Shown: in pieces, positions 1 to 7,058 of the stretch
Position numbering within the stretch: the first letter of the stretch is position 1
How the letters are laid out: each line of letters starts with the position of its first letter
DNA from: Clostridiaceae bacterium AM27-36LB
GTDB taxonomy: Bacteria; Bacillota; Clostridia; Lachnospirales; Lachnospiraceae
NCBI GenBank assembly: GCA_003480725.1
Contig: QUJQ01000008.1
Coordinates: forward strand, 1-64,000
Reading direction: 5' to 3'
DNA: 64,000 nucleotides
Notes under the pieces: model-generated
The model's database searches: none
What the model was told of the DNA's origin: nothing
Seen by the model: only the letters and a program-made list of their open reading frames with translations
Program-made: the position numbers and the translations under genes

Positions 1-1
1 A

Positions 2-319
2 AACGAACCACTTACTTTAGGTGTCAATGCGATAATAACAGAAATTGATAAAGAAAATAGAATCATAACCACAAAAGATAGCGGAGAAGAAGGTGTTTTA
101 GGGAATGATTGTCTTATTGATTGTTCCAAAATTCCTATGATTTATTGTAATTATGATACACAAGATGTTGTGGATATAACTTTTGATGATTTACAGGTTG
201 GGGACGAAATCATTTTGACTATTCGGAGTTCGGAAATAGAAAATCTCCAAAAGGAAGATGACAATAAAGCAAAAATAGCAGTTGAACAATTACAATTAGG
301 TACACAGAGAATTAAATAA
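2..319 (+). CDS. C-terminal part of a small hypothetical protein (open at window edge)
   Basis: The reading frame is open to the left edge of the window and continues through the Met at 137 to a TAA at 317-319, so this is the C-terminal ~105 residues of a longer gene. The visible part reads as alternating beta strands (GVNAIITEID near the start, then a DDLQVGDEIILTI segment), which resembles the OB-like DUF3221 fold of small secreted or lipoprotein Firmicute proteins. That family assignment is inference from pattern only. It is the first of a run of small, low-G+C, same-strand genes (to 2651) and may share their accessory origin. Signal peptide and start lie outside the window. Confidence 0.6.
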   Translation, partial: NEPLTLGVNAIITEIDKENRIITTKDSGEEGVLGNDCLIDCSKIPMIYCNYDTQDVVDITFDDLQVGDEIILTIRSSEIENLQKEDDNKAKIAVEQLQLGTQRIK

Positions 320-320
320 A

Positions 321-424
321 TTCAAGTTTGTCTGTGATAAGAGACGTATTCACTTAAGTTTGATGAAGTAAAAAATTTAAAATTTGTAGGTAAATAATCT
401 GATGAAACTTAATAATTTTATTAA
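321..424 (+). repeat. Leader repeat copy 1 (imperfect)
   Basis: Begins TTCAAGTTTG and ends with an ATAATCTGATGAAACTTAA block before ATTTTATTAA. The same order of blocks recurs at 2060-2132 and, in part, at 1763-1806. Copy 1 carries an interruption of about 30 nt after the first block, and its Shine-Dalgarno is weakened (TTTGTAGGT instead of TTTGGAGGT). Confidence 0.6.
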
Positions 425-446
425 CTCAAACTTCCCACACCAATAA
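402..446 (+). pseudogene. Truncated 5' end of a paralogue of the gene at 2109
   Basis: ATG AAA CTT AAT AAT TTT ATT AAC encodes MKLNNFIN and then diverges, reaching a TAA after 14 residues. The gene at 2109 begins MKLDNFIN and has an almost identical leader. This therefore looks like the decapitated start of a second family copy, left when the rest was replaced by unrelated DNA. Confidence 0.55.
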
Positions 447-559
447 GGTGTGCTGAACCTTGAAAATTCAATATTTCAGCCAATAAAAAAAGGCATAAAT
501 ACAATCCTTTGGTATAATGGAATTGTCCAAAAACCAAAATAGAAAAGGAGATTTATGCC

Positions 560-637
560 ATGTCCATTTTGGCACAGAACCATACTGATGAGGTAGCTTT
601 ACTTGATTGTATCGTATGGGGTTATTATCGAGTTTAG
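560..637 (+). other. Short 25-codon ORF, probable remnant
   Basis: An AAAAGGAG ribosome-binding site (542-550) precedes ATG at 560 and encodes 25 residues beginning MSILAQNHTDEVAL before a TAG. The segment between 447 and 640 otherwise has no gene. It holds a short CACACC/GGTGTG hairpin near 436-452 and AT-rich sequence. The good start signal with an immediate stop suggests the 5' end of a lost gene, possibly an insertion-sequence gene. I do not recognise it. Confidence 0.3.
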
Positions 638-664
638 AAAGTGTTTTTGCAGGAGGGTGATTCG

Positions 665-1381
665 TTGAATAATCAATTCATACAAGGAGTCATGTTTGAT
701 TGGAATAGAATCGATAACGACAGTTATTTAAAAAGCATTGAAGCTTTTAAGGGGATTGAAAAACTTGATTTCAACAAATCAATTACCTTTTTTGTCGGAG
801 AAAATGGCAGTGGTAAATCAACTTTATTGGAGGCACTTGCCGTAGCACATGGTTTTAATCCTGAGGGAGGAACAAAGAATTATGTTTTTTCTACGCATGA
901 TACGCATTCCGAGTTGTGTGATGCCATAAGAATTTCCAAAGGCTATCGGAAGGAAAAGTGGGGATATTTTCTTAGAGCGGAAAGTTTTTATAACGTTGCA
1001 ACGCAGGAAGAAGAATATGCAGATTGTAAGCATCCTTCCGCTAAATATCATGAAAAATCACATGGAGAAAGTTTTCTCGCATTGGCACAGAATCATCTGC
1101 GTCCAAATGGTTTATATCTTTTTGATGAGCCAGAAGCTGCATTATCACCACAGAGACAGCTTACATTGCTGATGCAAATATATAGCTGTGCAAAAGAGGG
1201 AGCGCAGTTTATCATCGTTACGCATTCACCGATTTTGTTAGGAATACCAGATGCAGACATCTATTGTTTTGATAATGGAAGCATCCATTTATGCGAATAT
1301 GAAGAAACAGAGAGTTATCAGGTAACAGAAATGTTTATCAACAACAGGCGGATGCTGTTGAATAGATTGCTAACAGATTAA
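665..1381 (+). CDS. AAA/ABC-type predicted ATPase (COG3910-like)
   Basis: A 238-residue soluble ATPase of the SMC/ABC-like AAA class. It has a Walker A loop GENGSGKST (about residues 40-48), a signature-like SHGESFL segment in mid-protein, Walker B with LFDEPEAALSPQ, and a downstream VTHSPIL switch-histidine motif. No transmembrane or nuclease domain is visible. Such stand-alone ATPases commonly occur in accessory regions, some in defence or toxin-antitoxin contexts; the cellular role is unknown. I chose TTG at 665 because AGGAGGG at 651-657 sits 7 nt upstream. A GTG at 641 in the same frame would place that ribosome-binding site inside the gene. Confidence 0.8.
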   Translation: MNNQFIQGVMFDWNRIDNDSYLKSIEAFKGIEKLDFNKSITFFVGENGSGKSTLLEALAVAHGFNPEGGTKNYVFSTHDTHSELCDAIRISKGYRKEKWGYFLRAESFYNVATQEEEYADCKHPSAKYHEKSHGESFLALAQNHLRPNGLYLFDEPEAALSPQRQLTLLMQIYSCAKEGAQFIIVTHSPILLGIPDADIYCFDNGSIHLCEYEETESYQVTEMFINNRRMLLNRLLTD

Positions 1382-1425
1382 ATAATAAAGGAATCGACAA
1401 CTTAAAATTTACAGGAGGTGTCTTG

Positions 1426-1761
1426 ATGAAAATGAAGCGTTTGGTACTGTGTGCGATAGTTGCCTTTCTGATCGTGCTTTTGATTTGTTCCAATATCCAG
1501 AAAAAGCATACAATCACTCTTTCAAATGGCGAAGGTACAATAAAAGCAGAACAAATACAGCCACTTTGGGGAACTGTAAAAGTAAGTGGCGATAGCGATA
1601 CGGATGTAGTCTTTACTGATATTGAAACAGGAGAACAGTACATAATCGGGTACATTACACATGGTGTGACAGAAAAAATCAACCTCGAAAAGGGTAAATG
1701 GTATAAAGTTGAGGGTTGGGGCAATCTCACCCTGTATCCCGTAAGTATTCGAGTTGAATAG
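1426..1761 (+). CDS. Single-pass membrane-anchored hypothetical protein
   Basis: 111 residues. An N-terminal hydrophobic segment (about residues 5-22, LVLCAIVAFLIVLLIC) acts as an uncleaved anchor or signal, followed by a beta-rich extracytoplasmic domain (DVVFTDIETGEQYIIGYITHG, then a KGKWYKVEGWGNLTLYPV segment). AGGAGGT at 1413-1419 supports ATG 1426; a TTG at 1423 is also in frame. The gene lies between the ATPase and another small membrane protein in a run of unrelated short genes. No family recognised. An immunity-type role is possible but unproven. Confidence 0.6.
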   Translation: MKMKRLVLCAIVAFLIVLLICSNIQKKHTITLSNGEGTIKAEQIQPLWGTVKVSGDSDTDVVFTDIETGEQYIIGYITHGVTEKINLEKGKWYKVEGWGNLTLYPVSIRVE

Positions 1762-1762
1762 C

Positions 1763-1806
1763 TTCAAGTTTGGAGAATTGAGAAAATCGGAATTTGCAGG
1801 AGGTAA
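1763..1806 (+). repeat. Leader repeat copy 2
   Basis: TTCAAGTTTGGAGAATTGAG followed by AAAATCGGAATTTGCAGGAGG. It matches copy 3 at 2060-2100 nearly base for base, including the ribosome-binding site, and so provides the translation start signal of the next gene. Confidence 0.7.
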
Positions 1807-1814
1807 ATTAAACA

Positions 1815-2048
1815 GTGAAAAAAGTATTAGGTCTCGTTGGCTGTTGTATTGGATTTTTATTGCTTATTCTTGGAAGTGTGATGAAAATGAAAGAACATAC
1901 GACAGTTTGCATTATTGGAGGAGCAGATGGTCCCACATCCATATTTCTTGCGGGAAATTTGGGCGGTGATTTATCTATTTCTTTTATTCTGACAGGAATT
2001 GCAGTATTGATAATAATTGTGATTTGTTACTTAAAAAGAAAACATTAA
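1815..2048 (+). CDS. Small membrane protein with a GGADGPTSIF (OadB-like) motif
   Basis: 77 residues, GTG start at 1815 downstream of AGGAGGT (about 1799-1805, inside leader repeat copy 2). Two hydrophobic helices (about residues 5-22 and 53-71) flank a loop containing IIGGADGPTSIFLAG. That motif is a hallmark of the beta subunit of sodium-translocating decarboxylases (OadB/GcdB), but those are about 400-residue multi-pass proteins. Here only the motif and two helices exist, so decarboxylase activity is implausible. Automated annotation would probably call it a sodium ion-translocating decarboxylase beta subunit. The real function is unknown. Confidence 0.65.
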   Translation: MKKVLGLVGCCIGFLLLILGSVMKMKEHTTVCIIGGADGPTSIFLAGNLGGDLSISFILTGIAVLIIIVICYLKRKH

Positions 2049-2059
2049 AGTAGTGAGAA

Positions 2060-2132
2060 ATTCAAGTTTGTAGAATTGAGAAAATCAAAATTTGGAGGTA
2101 ATAATCTGATGAAACTTGATAATTTTATTAAT
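2060..2132 (+). repeat. Leader repeat copy 3
   Basis: Same TTCAAGTTTG...GAATTGAGAAAATC...AATTTG block as at 1763, with TTTGGAGGTA and ATAATCTGATGAAACTTGAT at its end. The homology to copy 1 extends into the first eight codons of the following gene. Confidence 0.7.
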
Positions 2133-2651
2133 ATGATGACAGGACATTTTGACAACAAAGAACAGTTTGATATGATGCAGAAAGCCGGAAAATCATATCC
2201 TTATGCAGAACATATAAATACAGTCTGCAATGACAAAATAAAAAATATCCCTGCGGATTTCAATGGCAAATTTATTGTTGAAGAAAGTTACTATGAGACC
2301 AATGGAAAACGCCATGCTTCTCCGCATCTTTTCCTGATTACAGAAAATGAGGATGGCATTCTACTCTCTTCCTACGAGATTCCGGGAGATGATAAAAATA
2401 CATTTTCTTATGATTCTATGAAAAATGTTGATTATAGCGAGCTAAAAAAATCCCAAAAATTTACACCGGCACTGTATCATGAAAAGAACGGGATCTGGGA
2501 AGGCGGCAGTATCAGCCAGTTTTCTCCAGTCATGACCTTTAAGCTTTGGGAAAAGTTTTCTGATAGTTGCTTGGAAGTATCTGAAAGTATGGAAGTTAAT
2601 GGGAAGCGGACTTTTGGCTACGATGATCCTATTATCTATAAACGGGTATAG
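2109..2651 (+). CDS. Hypothetical protein, weak resemblance to CpeT/CpcT-like fold
   Basis: 180 residues, no signal peptide or membrane segment. The pattern MMTGHFDNKEQF (residues ~9-20), then FIVEESYYETNGKRHASPHLF and an LLSSYEIP strand, recalls the CpeT/CpcT lipocalin-like fold, in which a G-x-FDNxEQ motif starts the domain. This is a pattern-level guess, and the phycobilin lyase function of that family would be meaningless here. ATG 2109 is chosen because GGAGGT at 2094-2099 lies 9 nt upstream; a longer in-frame start at 2076 would run through the ribosome-binding site. A truncated paralogue of its 5' end sits at 402. Confidence 0.6.
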   Translation: MKLDNFINMMTGHFDNKEQFDMMQKAGKSYPYAEHINTVCNDKIKNIPADFNGKFIVEESYYETNGKRHASPHLFLITENEDGILLSSYEIPGDDKNTFSYDSMKNVDYSELKKSQKFTPALYHEKNGIWEGGSISQFSPVMTFKLWEKFSDSCLEVSESMEVNGKRTFGYDDPIIYKRV

Positions 2652-2671
2652 CTCAAGGTGATTTTCCAGTA

Positions 2672-2709
2672 AAAAGTCGATGCCACTAAAATGACACCGA
2701 CTTTTTTTA
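2672..2709. terminator. Bidirectional intrinsic terminator
   Basis: An imperfect stem AAAAAGTCG...CGACTTTTTTT, with T-rich tracts on both strands, lies between two convergent genes (stops at 2651 and 2711). Confidence 0.6.
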
Positions 2710-2710
2710 T

Positions 2711-3451
2711 TCATACTTTATATGTCCCATCCGCCTGCAACATAAGATTGGTATTCGCTATCTGGTGCGCCCGCATCAATCGTCGCACATTTCTGCAATC
2801 ACTTCGTTCGCAGAACTTCGTCGCTTCTTCCAGTGACAGTCCGCCCTTCATCTTGCGATCCACCAGTCTGTCCTTCAGAAATGATTCATCTGCCCCAATG
2901 AACACGCTGTCATCACTGAGAGTCACCAACTGGTTCCACGGATCTTCACTGCTCAATAACCAGTTCCCCTCCAGCACGATAATCTGCCGGTTGACCAGGA
3001 CCGCATCTTCCACCACATCATGGATCGCTCTGCTGTAGATCGGCCACCGTATCTCACCACCCTTACGCAGCTCATGAATCTTGGCACGCAGTTTTTCCAG
3101 ATCATAGGTCTCTGGACAGCCTTTGACCTCCTTCATGGGAACAATTCTCCCCTCCACACAAGCTTCATGAGTCAGGATATACTGCTGATGATAATGAAAT
3201 CCATCCAGACCGATGGCCTGTATCGGCTCCATATCTTCTTCCTGCTCTGACAGATATTCCAGAAACTGTACCAGCGTTGTCTTGCCGGTTCCAGGAGGTG
3301 CACTTAAAAATACAAGGATTCGTCTTCCCGCTTTTTTCTGCATTCCCTTCCATTTCTTCAAAAGCGGAATAAAGATCGTCTCAATGTCTTTTTCCTCATA
3401 TTCTGCATGGATTTGAAATCCATTTACCTCATATGTATAAGTCTGCTTCAT
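2711..3451 (-). CDS. P-loop nucleoside/sugar kinase family protein (YggC/FrcK-like)
   Basis: 246 residues of the phosphoribulokinase/uridine kinase superfamily. Walker A APPGTGKTT lies at about residues 51-59, the acceptor-site motif LDGFHYH at about 83-89, a KGCPETYDLEKL segment, the conserved IYSRAIHD, and the Walker-B-like strand IVLEGNWLLL-type segment (IIVLEGNWLLSS). The family phosphorylates a small metabolite; E. coli-type members of this group act on sugars or nucleosides, and the substrate cannot be read here. It lies 19 nt downstream of addA on the same strand, so it is likely co-transcribed. ATG start with upstream GAGGGAAG. Confidence 0.75.
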   Translation of the reverse strand: MKQTYTYEVNGFQIHAEYEEKDIETIFIPLLKKWKGMQKKAGRRILVFLSAPPGTGKTTLVQFLEYLSEQEEDMEPIQAIGLDGFHYHQQYILTHEACVEGRIVPMKEVKGCPETYDLEKLRAKIHELRKGGEIRWPIYSRAIHDVVEDAVLVNRQIIVLEGNWLLSSEDPWNQLVTLSDDSVFIGADESFLKDRLVDRKMKGGLSLEEATKFCERSDCRNVRRLMRAHQIANTNLMLQADGTYKV

Positions 3452-3470
3452 ATAGCTTCCCTCTCTCGTA

Positions 3471-6400
3471 TTACACCTCGATCACTTCACCCAGCGTAAA
3501 CGAATAAATCAGCTTTTCCTTCACTTTCTTCCCGGTCATCATGCTCAATGCCTGTTCATAGTATTCCAGCTGCGCATGATATTTTTCCCGCAATTCTGAT
3601 GCACGACGCACATAATCTGTCTTGTAATCCAGCAAAACAATCTGTCCATCCTCATAGAAAAATGCATCAATAATTCCCTGGATCAATATCGTTTCATCCG
3701 AGTCACTTCCATCCACCTGACCGGCTGGCAAGCCCATGACAAATGGCTGTTCCCGGAAGAGCTCGCCCCTGGAAGCAGCTTCCGCCATCCGCTCCGAAAG
3801 GTCGCTTTCTGCCAGATCAAGAAGATCCATGGGATTGACTGCACGAAGTTCCTCCTCTGATAGTTTTCCTGCGTCCACCAATGTCTGCAGCTCTGCCTTC
3901 ATCTTCGGAACATGTGCTCCTCGTAATTCTATCAGATGTTCAAAATCGAGCCACTCCATCACTGTATGGTAGATGGTACCTCTGGCTGCTCCTGTCTTTT
4001 CCTCTGTCTTCTGGATAAACTGCGGAATCAGCGGGACAATATCTGTCTCCGGATATAATTCCTCCGCTGCATCGGATTCTTCCTGCATACGCAGCTTCTT
4101 CAGCTCCGTCACACTATATTTCTGCCGGGCAGTCTCTTGCATCTTCCATGGATAACTCCAGGAAAGTCGCTCGTTGATCTGATGATAGAGTTCTTCATCC
4201 TTCTTACCATAGAGAAGGCTCTGCTCCAGCTCTGTTCTGGACAGTTCTCTCGTCATGGTCTGCCGGATCTGTTCCCGGATCACAGTCTCAAGAGAGACCA
4301 TCTGCACATTGATCAGGGACTGTTTTCCACAGGTGTCCTCTGACAGTGCCGGGATTATCCACCTGAAATAACTGTCTGCACTGGTGATCTGTGTAAAAGA
4401 CAGTTGTTCGTCTGCTTTCTCGCCCAGAACCTTTTCCGGTACCATACCAGTCAGGATCAGCTTTTCTTTTGCACGGGTCAGTGCCACATAGAGGATCCTG
4501 AGCTCTTCACCAAGACTGTCCTGCTGGTTCTGTCTGCGGATCAGCCGCTTGACCAGAGTTGCTCTTCGCATACGCTGATCCAGATCCACATAGTCAAGTC
4601 CTAATCCCCAGCGATTGTGGCAGACTACTTTTTCTCTTGCATCCTGCTTATTAAAGGTCTTTCCGAGCCCTGCCGCAAATACCACCGGAAACTCCAGTCC
4701 TTTACTGTGGTGAGTACTCATGATCTGAACCGCCTCACCGTTCTTACCGGTCATGGCAGCCTCACCGAAATCCATCTGATATTTCTTCATGCGCTCAATA
4801 TATCTTACGAAATGAAAGAGTCCATGGTAACTGATCTTCTCATAATCTCTTGCTTTTGCCAGCAGCATCTCCACGTTGGCAAGACGTTGTTCTCCTCCTG
4901 GAAGCGCCCGAATCTGATCCAGATATCCTGTCTCTGTCAGGATCTCCCACAGCAGATCATGAACCGATGTATAGGTTGCCCGCTGCCGGTAGTTCTCCAT
5001 CTGAGCAAAAAATCGCTGCAGCTTCTGACGCAGTTCCTCCTGCTCGCCGTTTTCTGCATAGGCTCTGCAAGCATCATAGAATCCCGGATGATCTTCCTCT
5101 GCCCGGATCTGTGCCAGCTCCGTGGATGTGAATCCACCCAGCAATCCATGCATGGAAGCTGCCAGCGGGATCTCCTGGGTCGGATTATCAAGAATACGAA
5201 GATACGCCAGCAACGTCTCCACTTCCACAGTCTGGAAATATCCTTCTCTGGACTGTGCACAGGCAGGGATTCCTTCCTCCTGCAGCACTCTCACAAAGGT
5301 CTCGCTCCAGCCTGACATGGTACGAAGCAGGATCACAATGTCTCCATACCGGACCGGACGGAGTTTCCCATCTTCGGTGACCTGTCCCTCTTCCATCAGT
5401 TTTCGGATCCTTCCAGCGATCAGATGTGCTTCCGCTTCCACCTTTGTCCAGCGGCATTCCGGCTCCAGCTTCTCCCATTCTTCCTTCGTAAGCACCAGCA
5501 GCTCCGGCTTTGTGGTCTCGGTCTCCGGATAAGCAGCTCCCGCTTTCAGAGCTGCCTCTTCATCGTATTCGATGCCGCCCACTTCTTTTCGCATGATCCG
5601 TTCAAAGATCACATTGACTAGATCAAGCACCTCTTTCCGGCTTCGGAAATTCTGATGAAGATCCACACGGACACCACCATCTTCTGTGCCATACCGTGCA
5701 TATTTTTCCAGAAAAAGTCCAGGCTCTGCCTGACGGAACCTGTAGATACTCTGTTTCACATCTCCTACCATAAACCGATTATCCCGCCCTCTGCGGCTTT
5801 TACTGATACTGTCCAGGATCGCCTCCTGCACCAGATTGGAATCCTGGTATTCATCTACCATAATTTCTGCAAAATAATCTGCAAACAGATCTGCAGTCTC
5901 AGACGGAACCAGCTTCCCATCCACCTCGCGGGTCAGTATTTTCAATGCCAGGTGCTCCTGATCTGCAAAATCCAGAATGTTTTTTCTTCGCTTTTCCGCT
6001 GTCAGCCGTTCCATAAAGGAGAGAGTCACCTGTACATAGGTACGTACCAGTTCTGCTGTCGCACGAAGCTGGGCAAACTGTTCCTCTGATGGAATATCAA
6101 AATACTGCTTCTGCAGATCTTTGAGCCCGTCTTTCATGACACTTCGAAGCTCCATAACCTGGTCTATGAGCGCATCATCCACACCCGCCATCGCTTTGGA
6201 ACGCCGGCTGGGAAGCCGCGCATAGGAGACTCCTTCCAGTCCGGTCTGAAAACACTCCACAGAATCACTTTCCACCAGATACGTAAGCTGCTGTTCATCC
6301 TGTGCCAGTGCTTCCTCATAAGCCTGCGGTCCATCAGGAAGCTGTGCAAGCTTTCTCGCCTTCTGAATCTCCGTCAGCAGATCACCCGCTGCCGTATGAA

Positions 6401-7058
6401 GTTCCGCAAGCAGTTCTTCCTGCCCGGCAAAATCACTCCAGCTTCCATCCTCCGGCATATCATAAGCATCTGCACAGCTCCAAAGCCACTTCTCCGGCTG
6501 CGGACTGGCAATGGCATATTCATATAATTTGAGGATCATATCCTCCAGACCATTTCCCCGGTTTGCATTTCCATAGCTGTCCGCAAAACGGATGAATACC
6601 GGATCTTTCTGCCGATGGTATTCCTCAACGATCTGATGGGCAATGTCCTGCTTTAAAAGCTTCATCTCCCCTTCATCTGCAATGCGGAAATTAGGAGCCA
6701 GATCAATCGTATGAAAATAATTGCGGATCACATACAGACAGAATCCATGGATCGTAGTGATCTGTGCTCGATGCACCAGAGATTCCTGTCTCTGCAGCCA
6801 TTCATTATGGGGATCCTCCTTCAGCCGCTCGCTCAGCACCTTTCCAATTCGTTCCTTCATCTCCCCGGCTGCTGCCTTGGTAAATGTGGTGATCAGCAGT
6901 CGATCCACATCCACCGGGTGCTCCTTATCTGTGATCAGGGAGACAATCCGTTCCACAAGCACTGCTGTCTTGCCCGAACCGGCTGCGGCTGATACCAGAA
7001 GATTCCGATTGCGGATATTTATGACTTTTCTCTGATCTTCTGTCCATACAACACTCAT
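3471..7058 (-). CDS. addA: ATP-dependent helicase/nuclease subunit A
   Basis: 1,195 residues, full length for AddA. UvrD/Rep-type helicase with Walker A AAAGSGKTAVLVERI (about residues 23-37), Walker B VDEYQDSN (about 400) and GDVKQSIYRFR just after it. The C-terminal RecB-family nuclease domain shows GTIYHTVMEW and the catalytic GIIDAFF...LLDYKTD (about residue 1140). With AddB it forms the Gram-positive equivalent of RecBCD, resecting double-strand breaks and loading RecA after Chi recognition. Its ATG overlaps the addB stop by 4 nt (7055-7058), so the two are translationally coupled in the order addB-addA. Confidence 0.97.
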   Translation of the reverse strand: MSVVWTEDQRKVINIRNRNLLVSAAAGSGKTAVLVERIVSLITDKEHPVDVDRLLITTFTKAAAGEMKERIGKVLSERLKEDPHNEWLQRQESLVHRAQITTIHGFCLYVIRNYFHTIDLAPNFRIADEGEMKLLKQDIAHQIVEEYHRQKDPVFIRFADSYGNANRGNGLEDMILKLYEYAIASPQPEKWLWSCADAYDMPEDGSWSDFAGQEELLAELHTAAGDLLTEIQKARKLAQLPDGPQAYEEALAQDEQQLTYLVESDSVECFQTGLEGVSYARLPSRRSKAMAGVDDALIDQVMELRSVMKDGLKDLQKQYFDIPSEEQFAQLRATAELVRTYVQVTLSFMERLTAEKRRKNILDFADQEHLALKILTREVDGKLVPSETADLFADYFAEIMVDEYQDSNLVQEAILDSISKSRRGRDNRFMVGDVKQSIYRFRQAEPGLFLEKYARYGTEDGGVRVDLHQNFRSRKEVLDLVNVIFERIMRKEVGGIEYDEEAALKAGAAYPETETTKPELLVLTKEEWEKLEPECRWTKVEAEAHLIAGRIRKLMEEGQVTEDGKLRPVRYGDIVILLRTMSGWSETFVRVLQEEGIPACAQSREGYFQTVEVETLLAYLRILDNPTQEIPLAASMHGLLGGFTSTELAQIRAEEDHPGFYDACRAYAENGEQEELRQKLQRFFAQMENYRQRATYTSVHDLLWEILTETGYLDQIRALPGGEQRLANVEMLLAKARDYEKISYHGLFHFVRYIERMKKYQMDFGEAAMTGKNGEAVQIMSTHHSKGLEFPVVFAAGLGKTFNKQDAREKVVCHNRWGLGLDYVDLDQRMRRATLVKRLIRRQNQQDSLGEELRILYVALTRAKEKLILTGMVPEKVLGEKADEQLSFTQITSADSYFRWIIPALSEDTCGKQSLINVQMVSLETVIREQIRQTMTRELSRTELEQSLLYGKKDEELYHQINERLSWSYPWKMQETARQKYSVTELKKLRMQEESDAAEELYPETDIVPLIPQFIQKTEEKTGAARGTIYHTVMEWLDFEHLIELRGAHVPKMKAELQTLVDAGKLSEEELRAVNPMDLLDLAESDLSERMAEAASRGELFREQPFVMGLPAGQVDGSDSDETILIQGIIDAFFYEDGQIVLLDYKTDYVRRASELREKYHAQLEYYEQALSMMTGKKVKEKLIYSFTLGEVIEV

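Noticed and set aside
1815..2048. Reading this gene as a sodium-pumping decarboxylase beta subunit
   Set aside because: Only the GGADGPTSIF motif is shared; at 77 residues with two helices it cannot form the pump.
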